DNA of 45,462 bases. Origin: CAYMLQ01 sp964390795. GTDB lineage: Bacteria; Verrucomicrobiota; Kiritimatiellia; RFP12; UBA1067. Where the stretch lies: positions 1 through 45,462 of the forward strand of contig CAYMLQ010000009.1 in NCBI GenBank assembly GCA_964390795.1, written 5' to 3'. Both the position numbers and the translations under genes were made by a program. A model generated the notes under the pieces. The model was not told the origin of the DNA and ran no database searches. It saw nothing but the letters and a program-made list of their open reading frames with translations. Shown piece by piece: positions 7,373-15,388 of the stretch (position 1 is its first letter; every line of letters begins with the position of its first letter).

Positions 7373-8073
7373 GTTTATCGAACGCCTTTTCGGATTGCGT
7401 ACAAGAGTACGTGCGGACGCACGACGACCCGTCCGACACATCCAGCCCGACGGCTCCCGCCTCAAGCCGTTCCGCCGTTTTCCCAAATCCTAACTCCTCC
7501 CTCCTAACTCCTCCTTCCGATGAGCGTGAAGGCGCACACGCCTTCACGCTCATCGAGACGGCCCTCGCGCTCCTCGCCATCGGCCTCGGCTTGATCGCGC
7601 TTTTCGGCTTGGGACGCATCGGACTACAGAACGTGAAGGAGTCCGAGAACGACACCCGCTGCGCCCACATGGCCGACGCCATCTTCGAAACGCTCCGCGA
7701 CACCAACGCGCGATTTGTCGACGCCGCCCGCACGAACGACGTGCAAATCGTCTCGTGGTCTCTACGGTGGCAGGAGGTCTGGCAGAACACCCGACAGATC
7801 CCGTTCCCCGTTGTGGCCAACATGAGCGCCAGCCCCGACCTCACGTTGAAATTCTTTACCCCACTCGCACCCGCCTATGATGAAAACGAGCTTTCGCTCT
7901 TGAACTGGAACCCTCGTTACGAATTGGCCATCTTACCCGGCGATATCTCGCATGTGGCAGGCACTTATAATGTGATGAACGTGACACTCGCGATCTACCC
8001 CGACGGCGACAGCTATTCGAGCGAACGGCGCCTCTACCACACGACGCTCACCAACCCGGGAGGCCTGCCATGA
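7369..8073 (+). CDS. Pseudopilin 5, GspI-like (Verru_Chthon B-like)
   Basis: ATG 7369 overlaps the previous stop (ATGA) and follows a strong ribosome site (AGGGGGAGG), so translation very probably begins here, 58 codons before the prepilin motif HA^FTLIET. The helix ALALLAIGLGLIALFGLG and the Met/Glu-rich following segment (ADAIFETLRDTNARF) fit minor pseudopilins of the GspI type. The leader contains an in-frame NSSLLTPP repeat and the inverted copy of the cleavage-site codons. The protein ends by overlapping the next gene by 4 bases. Confidence 0.8.
   Translation: MSLSNAFSDCVQEYVRTHDDPSDTSSPTAPASSRSAVFPNPNSSLLTPPSDEREGAHAFTLIETALALLAIGLGLIALFGLGRIGLQNVKESENDTRCAHMADAIFETLRDTNARFVDAARTNDVQIVSWSLRWQEVWQNTRQIPFPVVANMSASPDLTLKFFTPLAPAYDENELSLLNWNPRYELAILPGDISHVAGTYNVMNVTLAIYPDGDSYSSERRLYHTTLTNPGGLP
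7518..7555. repeat. Perfect 17-bp inverted repeat across the prepilin cleavage site
   Basis: Bases 7518-7534 are the exact reverse complement of 7539-7555 with a 4-base loop. The right arm encodes the AFTLIE prepilin motif; the left arm reads as DEREGA in the leader. The arms differ in sequence from the palindrome at 4082-4127, each matching its own gene, so the two did not arise by copying one hairpin. Confidence 0.95.
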
Positions 8074-9767
8074 TCTTCTCCGGTTTGAGGACACGCCTGG
8101 TCCGCGCCTCCGAGCGCGATCCCGCGCCACTCCCGGTCGCCCCGCTGGGAGCAGGGACACTCCTGTCCCGTCCCTCCCGCGAACGCGATCCCGCGCCACT
8201 CCCGGTCGCCCCGCTGGGAGCAGGGACACTCCTGTCCCGGACTTCCACTGGGAGCAAGGACACTCCTGTCCTTGCGGCAGGGACAAGAGTGTCCCTGCTC
8301 CCGACACAGCACGCCAAGGACAGGAGTGTCCTTGCTCCCAGTACTGCGGATACGCACTGGCCCGGCTCACGATACACCACGCCAAGGACAAGAGTGTCCT
8401 TGCTCCCAGCCTCCGATCGCGATCCCGCGCCACTCCCGGCCGCCCCGCTGGGAGCAGGGACACTCCTGTCCCGTCCCCCCCGCGAACGCAATCCCGCGCC
8501 ACTCCCGGTTGCCCCGCTGGGAGCAGGGACACTCCTGTCCCGGACTTCTCCCATTCGGGAACAAGGACAAGAGTGTCCTTGCTCCCATGACTGCGGAAAC
8601 CCATTGTCCCTGCTCCCGACACAGCACGCCAAGGACAAGAGTGTCCTTGCTCCCAGTACTGCGGATACCCACTGGCCCGGCTCACGATACACCGCGCCAA
8701 GGACAAGAGTGTCCTTGCTCCCAGCCTCCGATCGCGATCCCGCGCCACTCCCGGTCGCCCCGCTGGGAGCAGGGACACTCTTGTCCCGCCTCCCCAAGAA
8801 CGTTCAACGCTCAACGCTCAACGCTCAACGCTCAACTTTAGAACTCTCGAACTTTAGAACTTTAGAACTTCCCTCACGCGCCGGCATGACCATGATCGAG
8901 CTGGTGGCCGCCCTCGGCCTGTTTGTCGTGATCCTCGGCGCGCTGCTGACCATCATGAATACGGCCACCTCGCTCTGGTCCACATCGCGCAGCCAGCAGC
9001 GCGAACAAACCGTCGGCCGGAACATCCTTGACCTCTTGACCGATGATCTCCAGAACGCGGTCACTGACCGCGCGACGCCCACCAACGTTGGCTCTTCTCT
9101 GCTCCCCCCGAGCTTCATCCTGGACACCCGCACAAACCAGCCCCCCAGCGGCGTCCAGATCGTGATCCAGTTCGCGCGCCACGCGAAACGCCAAACACTT
9201 ACCCCCCCTCAGCCAGGCACCCCGCTGTCTCTCGACGCGGTCTTCTACACCTTCGTCGACAACGCCCTCTTCCGCCACGCCATCCCCCTGTCCGTCGATT
9301 ACGCAGACCCGAAACCACTGGGCAAACTGCTGTCCGATAAACGCCCTGATGTCGTCAATAAGTCCCTGCACGAAAATATCTTAAAGTATGTGAAAGATCC
9401 AACTCGCAATGCCCCCCCCACCTCATCAGGTACCTACGCCCTGCTGGCCGAACGCATCGACCTCCTGGATCTGCCCGCTACCCTGCCGGAGGCCTTTGCG
9501 CGAACACCGAAATCGAGGCTGCGCGCCGCGGCCTCCACATCCGCGACCGGCTTGTACACCCCCCCCCAGTACGAATACCTTGAAGCCGACGTGCTCCCCG
9601 ACCGTATCGACGTCGCGCTCCGCCTTCACAGCGCCGAGGACTGGGCGACCCTCGATCGCCTGCAGAACGACACCTCCGACGAGGCCGACAACACCCGGAA
9701 ACTCCTGGGCGTGTTCCTTTCCAAACAGATCACCTTTCCCGCGCAAGGAGGTTCGCGGCTGCCATGA
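8070..9767 (+). CDS. Pseudopilin 6, GspJ-like (Verru_Chthon C-like), with very long repeat-encoded leader
   Basis: ATG 8070 overlaps the previous stop (ATGA) and follows GGGAGG, the best start available. The prepilin motif RAG^MTMIEL begins only at residue 273, so the 272-residue leader would consist almost wholly of hairpin repeats (GAGTLLS and DRSVLAP-type units) followed by FRTLEL repeats. The mature 293 residues begin with the helix VAALGLFVVILGALLTIMN and have a GspJ-like body. Either prepilin peptidase removes a huge leader, or translation begins late at an undetected start (a TTG lies about 35 codons upstream of the motif). The array is also open in other frames, so openness alone does not prove translation. 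Confidence 0.75.
   Translation: MIFSGLRTRLVRASERDPAPLPVAPLGAGTLLSRPSRERDPAPLPVAPLGAGTLLSRTSTGSKDTPVLAAGTRVSLLPTQHAKDRSVLAPSTADTHWPGSRYTTPRTRVSLLPASDRDPAPLPAAPLGAGTLLSRPPRERNPAPLPVAPLGAGTLLSRTSPIREQGQECPCSHDCGNPLSLLPTQHAKDKSVLAPSTADTHWPGSRYTAPRTRVSLLPASDRDPAPLPVAPLGAGTLLSRLPKNVQRSTLNAQRSTLELSNFRTLELPSRAGMTMIELVAALGLFVVILGALLTIMNTATSLWSTSRSQQREQTVGRNILDLLTDDLQNAVTDRATPTNVGSSLLPPSFILDTRTNQPPSGVQIVIQFARHAKRQTLTPPQPGTPLSLDAVFYTFVDNALFRHAIPLSVDYADPKPLGKLLSDKRPDVVNKSLHENILKYVKDPTRNAPPTSSGTYALLAERIDLLDLPATLPEAFARTPKSRLRAAASTSATGLYTPPQYEYLEADVLPDRIDVALRLHSAEDWATLDRLQNDTSDEADNTRKLLGVFLSKQITFPAQGGSRLP
8145..8790. repeat. Twelve-unit hairpin repeat array inside the pseudopilin 6 reading frame
   Basis: About twelve GGGAGCARGGACA-N4-TGTCC-type palindromic units occur in both orientations, with higher-order repeats in between (a segment reading GCGATCCCGCGCCACTCCCG before several units). 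The spacing is irregular. The array is the same family as at 4670-5056. Its sequence has few stop codons in most frames on both strands, which is why several overlapping long reading frames appear here. Confidence 0.9.
8800..8877. repeat. AACGCTCAACG and CTTTAGAACT repeats before pseudopilin 6 motif
   Basis: Four or five AACGCTC(A) units run into ACTTTAGAACTCTCGAACTTTAGAAC units, ending in ACTTCCC directly before the RAGMTMIE codons. The same ACTTCCC ending precedes the coding region of pseudopilin 3 (5941-5949) and proA (27446-27453). Confidence 0.75.
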
Positions 9768-12700
9768 CCCTCTCAACTCCTAACTCCTCCCTCCTAACTC
9801 CTCCCTCGCGCAGCGCAGCGGCGCGCCGCGGTGCAACCCTGCTCGTGACCCTCGGCATCCTCACCGTGCTCAGCGTGCTGGTCCTCTCGTTTCTGGTGAC
9901 CTCGCGGCTGCAGCGGCAAACGGCGGTCAGCGACCAGAACCGCCTCGTCGCGCGCAACTATATGGACGCGGGTCTCCACCTCGCCATGCGCCAGGTGGAG
10001 GACGCACTCACCTACCCCAATTATACGGACGGCCACATCGTACAAGGGGAGTATCTCACGCCCACGCCCCAACGCTTGGCACCTGTCGGCCAGTGGTTTG
10101 CCAGTCACTATTCAGAAACCAATCAACTGTCGGACCAGGTCGCGTTTCAAGCCCCCGACGCGTTAGCCTCGCCCGCCTATTCGAACGCCCCTACCATTAA
10201 CCTGTGTACCCCGCAAGTGCTTCGTCTGCTGCCCAGCGCCCTGACCAACGGGCTGTCCTTGTCGCAGCAGGCGACGCAACCTTTCCGCAGCGGCTGGATC
10301 CCGCTGGATCTGCTCCCCGCAACCGCGTCCGTCGATATGCAGCTAAATACCAAGCCAGGACGCATCGCCTTTGCGGTTTTCAACTGCTCCGGCTTCCTCG
10401 ACGCCAACACCTTCGCCAGTGATCCGTCTGCACAAAAGTTGCCACGCCGCTGTTTCAGCCAAAGCGATGTCACCAACTGGCTGTCTGTCGCGCGAAACCA
10501 GCAAAAAGCGGCGTTCACTTCCATCGAAAATGCCCTCAATCTCGATGACCCCAACGAAGCCCCCTTCTTCCACCTCTCCTATGACACCGACCCGGACGTC
10601 TACACTCTCGACTACGACTGTTTCGAGACCTGCAGGTATGTGGGCCTCAACCGCTTCGGCGCCGGACCGGTCGTCAACCTCAACCTGCCCCAGGCCTACC
10701 GCGCCATGGGCGCACTTAAGGAGCAGGCGACCTATTGGAAGTTCAACCTCAACAGCGTCACAAACTACATACCCTTGACTTCGTCCCCGCTCGACGATGT
10801 TCCCTGGTTCAACGACCCTGATTTCAAGCGCATTTGGCTCGACCCGGTCACCGAACTCACCCGCATGATGGGCCACGAGGAGCATGACACGACCTTGTAT
10901 CCCCTGCCCGGCGGAGCCGCGCTGCCCTGGTCGATCGCCAACTTCATGGACCAAGACCGCATTCCGCAAATTTCGACCTTCGCCGCGGACGAAGACGGCA
11001 ACCAGGAGCTCGCCACCCGCGTCAACTACGCCGTCGAGGACGTGCCGCTGATCAACAAGGTTTCGGTTTTCAGCATCTTCGACCCGGAGCGTCCGGGCCA
11101 AGAGAACCCGGACGCTCCCAAAGACCCGGACTACTATTTCGACGGCGACACCTCCATGCTCAGCAACCACTACGCCGTGGCCGTCGAACTCTGGTATCCC
11201 TTCGCGCCCAATCCGCCCCCCGGAACGCCGGGCGCGCCTGACGGGATCGAGGACACCGCCTGCTACGTCGGGATCTATACCAACGCGGCGGACGTCGTCA
11301 CCACCACCAATCGGCCCTGGACGCAGGATATGTTGCGCGACTGGCTCCGCTGGAACTACGGGGACACCAGCAACACCGTGATGCAGACCCTCTTTTACAT
11401 CTGGGGCGCGCGCTACACGCAGGCGGTCGGCCCCGGCATCTGGGCGCACCCGCTCTGGCAGACCATCAACACCGACAGCACGCTCTGGTTCTCCACCTCC
11501 ATGACCAACCACGTCTACTGGCCCGTCGCGGAAACCAACGGCACCTACGACATCACCGCCAACCCCATCTGGCAGGCGTTCTATCCTGAAACGAACGTCG
11601 TGGTCGAAACCAATGTGTATACGGAAATCATCACGGTCGGCGGCGTGCCCGTCACCAATCAAGTCGAGGTGGTCTCCACCAATGTCTACACCACGCTCGT
11701 GTCAACCAACACGGTCTTGGACTGGGTCGTGCCGCCTGACACCACGAACCGCATGGTCACCGCCTTCCACGGGGAGACGCTGGCCGATTATCCGTGGATT
11801 CTCTGGTCGGGCGCTGGCGCTACGACTTATTCCACCAACCGCATGACAGGCTTCGACCTGGCCGACGGCACGCAATCGCGCCTCTCCGAATCCAACCTTC
11901 TGACGCATTTCTTTGTCGAAGGCAGCGCCCTGTGGGTGGTCGTGACAAACTTGACCGACGGCGCCGTCGCCTTCAACTCGGTCAGCAACCTCTACCTGCT
12001 GGACAACACCACGAATGTGCTGACCGTCCCCTCCTCCGAATTCGTGATCTACGAGGAGATCACGCGCGTGCAGCCCTTGCCCATGCCGCCGGATCTCGGG
12101 CGCATCCTCGACGGACTCATGGGCCTGCTGCCCACCAACTCGGTGTCCGACCTCTACACCTTCCTGATGGCCACGCCGGACGACCTGGACTTCGACTGGG
12201 ATCTTCTGTTTGAGAGCCTGACGCAAATCCCCAATATTTTCGAACGGCTCTTCCCGTCGGTCGGCGAACCGACGCTGGGCAACATGACCGAGGCGGACCG
12301 CCATGTCCTATGGCCTGAAGTCGCCGATGAAACTGTTATACTCGACGAAACAAAAATCGCCCCAGCCGAATTCCAAGGATATTTCTGGACGGTCTATCCC
12401 AAGCAGACGGTCAACTTCATGTCCGTGGATGCTGGGCCAGACGATGGCGTTGGTAACCCAACCGTTGTCACGAACTACAACGCTTTGGGCGCTCGAAAAA
12501 GGGATGGCGATGGCTACTACACCATCTGGGCGCGTCCCGCTGTGACCGTCAAGCCGGAGGACGCCGTTAGCGGGCCGGGCATCGACCCGCTGTCAAGCGA
12601 GGCGATCGTGGACGAGGCGCTGCTGACGCACAACAACGACAATGCCGTGCCCGTCTGGGGCTGGACAGCGGTAACCAACCTCTGCGTTCCGGAGCCGCGC

Positions 12701-13519
12701 AACAACGCCTTTGCCCGCGACTGGCGGGCCTTCCCGGACGAGAAGAAGTGGCTGGACACCGAGATCCTGAACACCACCAACCTCAACACGGACGTACATG
12801 AGTTACCCTTCATCCACTTCAACGCACCCTTCTTCTCCATCGGCGACATCGGCCATTGCTACATCGCGTATGAGCGCGATGTCTCAGATCCGGATGCGTT
12901 CACTGTTGCGCAACAACTCAAATTCGACACTGTCACCTTCGCGACCCGTTCCGGCGCGGCCCTGCTGGACATCTTCACGCTCAGCCCCACCAACGGCCCC
13001 CGGCGCGGACTGGTGCAGGCCAACACCCAGCACACGCCCGTGATCAAGGCCCTGCTGGCGGATATCCACATCGGCTGGACAAACTCTCTCTCACTTATTG
13101 CCGATAATGCCGCGCCGGGGTGGAGCCCGCTCTATAACGATCCGGCAAACGTCTCCCGTCTAGCGGAAGTCTATACCGACGCGCTGACCAACGCACCCTA
13201 TAACATGGGCTGGCGTTCGTATGCCGACATGCTGCCGAACCTCGCGACCAACGAGATCCTGCGGCAGGGGAACGTCTGGAACGGAAACGATCTCCACCCC
13301 AAGCACGACTACACCGAGGATGTGCTGCGCGGTCTGGTGGACAAAGTCTCCTTCCGGCAAAATATTTTCGTGATCGTCGTCGCGGCGCAGGCGCTCTCGT
13401 CCGCCTCGACCGAGGTGCGCCCGATCGTGCTCTCCGACCAGCGCGCAGCCGTCACCGTCATCCGCGACGCCTACACCGGGCGCTGGGTGATTCAGGACTG
13501 GATCTGGCTGACGGAATGA
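9764..13519 (+). CDS. GspK-like giant minor pseudopilin (Verru_Chthon A-like)
   Basis: This 1251-residue protein starts with an ATGA overlap behind AAGGAGG. The leader is 23 residues (with the NSSLLTPP repeat) ending in ARRG^ATLLVTLG. The +5 residue is Val rather than Glu, as expected for GspK, the tip pseudopilin that lacks Glu5. A hydrophobic helix (LGILTVLSVLVLSFLV) follows and then a very large exported domain rich in Thr, Asn, Asp and Trp. Usual GspK proteins are about 300-350 residues; Verru_Chthon cassette protein A is of the large type seen here. It closes the operon; the next gene has its own promoter-like sequence. Confidence 0.75.
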   Translation: MTLSTPNSSLLTPPSRSAAARRGATLLVTLGILTVLSVLVLSFLVTSRLQRQTAVSDQNRLVARNYMDAGLHLAMRQVEDALTYPNYTDGHIVQGEYLTPTPQRLAPVGQWFASHYSETNQLSDQVAFQAPDALASPAYSNAPTINLCTPQVLRLLPSALTNGLSLSQQATQPFRSGWIPLDLLPATASVDMQLNTKPGRIAFAVFNCSGFLDANTFASDPSAQKLPRRCFSQSDVTNWLSVARNQQKAAFTSIENALNLDDPNEAPFFHLSYDTDPDVYTLDYDCFETCRYVGLNRFGAGPVVNLNLPQAYRAMGALKEQATYWKFNLNSVTNYIPLTSSPLDDVPWFNDPDFKRIWLDPVTELTRMMGHEEHDTTLYPLPGGAALPWSIANFMDQDRIPQISTFAADEDGNQELATRVNYAVEDVPLINKVSVFSIFDPERPGQENPDAPKDPDYYFDGDTSMLSNHYAVAVELWYPFAPNPPPGTPGAPDGIEDTACYVGIYTNAADVVTTTNRPWTQDMLRDWLRWNYGDTSNTVMQTLFYIWGARYTQAVGPGIWAHPLWQTINTDSTLWFSTSMTNHVYWPVAETNGTYDITANPIWQAFYPETNVVVETNVYTEIITVGGVPVTNQVEVVSTNVYTTLVSTNTVLDWVVPPDTTNRMVTAFHGETLADYPWILWSGAGATTYSTNRMTGFDLADGTQSRLSESNLLTHFFVEGSALWVVVTNLTDGAVAFNSVSNLYLLDNTTNVLTVPSSEFVIYEEITRVQPLPMPPDLGRILDGLMGLLPTNSVSDLYTFLMATPDDLDFDWDLLFESLTQIPNIFERLFPSVGEPTLGNMTEADRHVLWPEVADETVILDETKIAPAEFQGYFWTVYPKQTVNFMSVDAGPDDGVGNPTVVTNYNALGARKRDGDGYYTIWARPAVTVKPEDAVSGPGIDPLSSEAIVDEALLTHNNDNAVPVWGWTAVTNLCVPEPRNNAFARDWRAFPDEKKWLDTEILNTTNLNTDVHELPFIHFNAPFFSIGDIGHCYIAYERDVSDPDAFTVAQQLKFDTVTFATRSGAALLDIFTLSPTNGPRRGLVQANTQHTPVIKALLADIHIGWTNSLSLIADNAAPGWSPLYNDPANVSRLAEVYTDALTNAPYNMGWRSYADMLPNLATNEILRQGNVWNGNDLHPKHDYTEDVLRGLVDKVSFRQNIFVIVVAAQALSSASTEVRPIVLSDQRAAVTVIRDAYTGRWVIQDWIWLTE

Positions 13520-13536
13520 GGCGTTCGCGCTATACT
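13508..13536 (+). promoter_or_regulatory. Promoter-like sequence with ATG seven bases after the -10
   Basis: CTGACG (13508-13513) and TATACT (13531-13536) are 17 bases apart. Only 7 bases separate the -10 box from ATG 13544, so the transcript would be leaderless or nearly so. The -10 to ATG segment closely matches that at 18616-18631. Confidence 0.5.
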
Positions 13537-13543
13537 ATGCGCC

Positions 13544-14014
13544 ATGAAACGACTCGTCCTCTTCGCCTGTCTTGCCTCATCGTCGCTGACGCTCAGGGGG
13601 GATGATACGCCGACCGTGGATCTCGTCGCGGGCTGGAGCTGGTCGCCGTTCTATTGTGACCGCTTCCCCTACGGTTATTACGGCCCCTATCAGCGCGGCT
13701 ATTCCCCTTATCTCGGAGCCAGCTTCCCTCTTGACCGCTGGGGCCGCCCTGGCGACCCCTTCGGCTACACCGGCTACGGTCCCTTCTGGGGGTACGACTA
13801 CGGCGTGCGCATCCGCCTGAACGAGCCGCGCTACGCGCCCGCGCTTTCCGAGGGGTTGCTAAGCCCCCTGCCGGGTTCAGCCCCCACGGCGCTTCGCGAC
13901 CCCGCGCGCGAGCGGAACTGGCTGCGCGATCTTGACACCCTGTTCGGTCGCAGCGGCATCGGCGAGCCCCCGTCCCCGACCAATGCGCCGGCAGCCCTCC
14001 GGAAGCAATTCTAA
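13544..14014 (+). CDS. Small exported Gly/Tyr/Pro-rich protein of unknown function
   Basis: This 156-residue protein begins with a signal peptide (MKRLVLFACLASSSLTLRG, cleavage near residue 19). A Tyr/Gly/Pro-rich segment follows (about 30-90: YGYYGPYQRGYSPY and similar), then a more polar C-terminal third. I do not recognise a family. The reading frame ends inside the left terminus of the MITE-like element at 14003: the last codons and the TAA are supplied by its AAGCAATTCTAA end, so the original C-terminus was probably changed by that insertion. A near-leaderless promoter precedes it. Confidence 0.6.
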   Translation: MKRLVLFACLASSSLTLRGDDTPTVDLVAGWSWSPFYCDRFPYGYYGPYQRGYSPYLGASFPLDRWGRPGDPFGYTGYGPFWGYDYGVRIRLNEPRYAPALSEGLLSPLPGSAPTALRDPARERNWLRDLDTLFGRSGIGEPPSPTNAPAALRKQF

Positions 14015-14166
14015 ATTTGACTTCAACGTTCGTTCGCAACCGCGCTCGGAGATCGCGGGCCACCTCGCGCAGCGCATCTTTCAGGGGTGGCGCGCGGCCT
14101 CCGGACGCGCCCTGCGCTAGATTCCGCGCAGGTTTGTGAACGGAAAAGCCAAACTTAGAATTGCTG
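14003..14166. mobile_element. MITE-like element, GC-rich family, copy 1
   Basis: A non-coding element of about 164 bp is bounded by inverted termini related to CAGCAATTCTAAATTTGGC (left AAGCAATTCTAAATTTGAC; the right end, read inverted, CAGCAATTCTAAGTTTGGC). The core shares GCGCATCTTTCAGGGGTGGC with the copy at 22849-23004. No flanking target duplication is visible, so this copy may be older. It overlaps the 3' end of the small exported protein gene. Confidence 0.75.
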
Positions 14167-14184
14167 ATACCGCTGAACCGGTCA

Positions 14185-14214
14185 TTGCGTTTCACGCTCC
14201 AAGTGCGCTATGAT
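14185..14214 (+). promoter_or_regulatory. Putative promoter upstream of the exported protein at 14240
   Basis: TTGCGT (14185-14190) and TATGAT (14209-14214) are separated by 18 bases, 25 bases before the chosen ATG. It lies directly downstream of the MITE-like element. Confidence 0.4.
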
Positions 14215-14239
14215 TCAAGAAATGGGGAAAGGGGGACTG

Positions 14240-15388
14240 ATGCAACGCGAACGAAAACTTCGACCTTGGACACTCCTTGTTCGCGGTTGGCTATTCATTA
14301 TCACCCTTGCCACCGCAGCCTCTGCCGCAAGCGTATCTGCCCCTGCGGTTGTCACGTTTTCCGACGGCACGACCCTTGCCGGCGACCTGAGCGTCATCGG
14401 CTCCCGCCCCCTAACCCTCGTGCCGCTGGGTGAGAACCGGCAGCGAATGGTCCTGTTCAGCGACATCTTATCGATCGACCATCTCATCGAGACCAACAGC
14501 ATGGAGCGGCCGTGGGTTTTCAAGGAGTCCGGCAAAGCCGAGAAAGTCTACCTCGACGGCCAGTACCCGCTGATGAACTTCAAGACGCGCGTCGCACTCG
14601 TCAGCGGCAGCGCCTTGACCGGCCACGTGATTTCGGCGGCCATGACGTTGAAGTCCGACGAGGGCTCCAAGAAAATCTTCCTGCAGCGCCAGATCAAGGG
14701 CACAACGGAGCAGACGCTCGCGGACATCGTCTATGTCAGCAACATCCGCATGACCGCCAACGCGCTGGAGGGCGGCGGCCCCATCAGCGGCAGCGTCGAG
14801 GGTTTCGGCCGCGTCGAGTCCGTCACGGCCTTGGACAACGAACGCGGCGAGATCCTGTTCGCTCGCGTCACCCAAAATAACCGCTTCGACTTCGGCACCC
14901 TCCTGCCCGGCAGCTACGACCTCTGCGTGCTCACCGACACGCACGTTCTGGTCGGCCACTCCGACGCCGTGCCCCGCGGATCTGCGGGCGGCGGCGCGCT
15001 GCAGGAGGGCGACCTGGCGGGGATCAACAAGAAATTCCCCTTGGCTGACGACTTCTTCAATGACCGCTGGATCCTGCGGCTCCGCGGTAACCGCAGTTTC
15101 ACCAAAGCGCTCGTCTATCAGCGGCGGGATAAATTCCACGAGGCCGAGAAATGGACCCCCGGCGGCTTCCTGTGGCACCTGGAGATCTGGAGCTGGCACC
15201 TCGCCGACCCCGACTGGAAACTCGACCGCCACCACATCCTCATCCGCCACAAGCAGAAAGGCGGCGAGCAGAACCGCAAACTCATGTACGGCAAAACGCT
15301 GGACGCCGTGGCACCCGGCAGCACCCGCAGCATCCAACCCAACACAGGCACGCATGAAGAGTGGACCGTTATACGCGACCTTAACTAA
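14240..15388 (+). CDS. Exported protein of unknown function
   Basis: The start at 14240 was chosen because GGGGGA lies 5 bases upstream; two earlier in-frame ATGs overlap the promoter-like region. The 382-residue protein has a signal peptide (TLLVRGWLFIITLATAASAAS) followed by beta-rich sequence with SDGTTLAGDLSVIG and a second similar SALTGHVI strand pair, as in small beta-barrel domains. The last third is Trp/His-rich (GFLWHLEIWSWHLADPDW). It overlaps the following DUF4175-like gene by 35 bases, so the two are probably expressed together. No enzyme motif is recognised. Confidence 0.65.
   Translation: MQRERKLRPWTLLVRGWLFIITLATAASAASVSAPAVVTFSDGTTLAGDLSVIGSRPLTLVPLGENRQRMVLFSDILSIDHLIETNSMERPWVFKESGKAEKVYLDGQYPLMNFKTRVALVSGSALTGHVISAAMTLKSDEGSKKIFLQRQIKGTTEQTLADIVYVSNIRMTANALEGGGPISGSVEGFGRVESVTALDNERGEILFARVTQNNRFDFGTLLPGSYDLCVLTDTHVLVGHSDAVPRGSAGGGALQEGDLAGINKKFPLADDFFNDRWILRLRGNRSFTKALVYQRRDKFHEAEKWTPGGFLWHLEIWSWHLADPDWKLDRHHILIRHKQKGGEQNRKLMYGKTLDAVAPGSTRSIQPNTGTHEEWTVIRDLN

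Noticed and set aside
8145..8790. Possible CRISPR array
   Set aside because: Repeats occur in both orientations at irregular distances, intervening segments are themselves repeated, and no cas gene is nearby.
7933..8814. Long minus-strand and alternate-frame reading frames through the hairpin array
   Set aside because: They consist only of translated palindromic repeats (DRSVPAPS, GARTLLS) and have no start context; they reflect the stop-poor repeat unit.
15060..15353. Longer N-terminus for the DUF4175-like protein
   Set aside because: The extra frame overlaps the previous gene for 330 bases and has shadow composition; ATG 15354 precedes a convincing membrane start.
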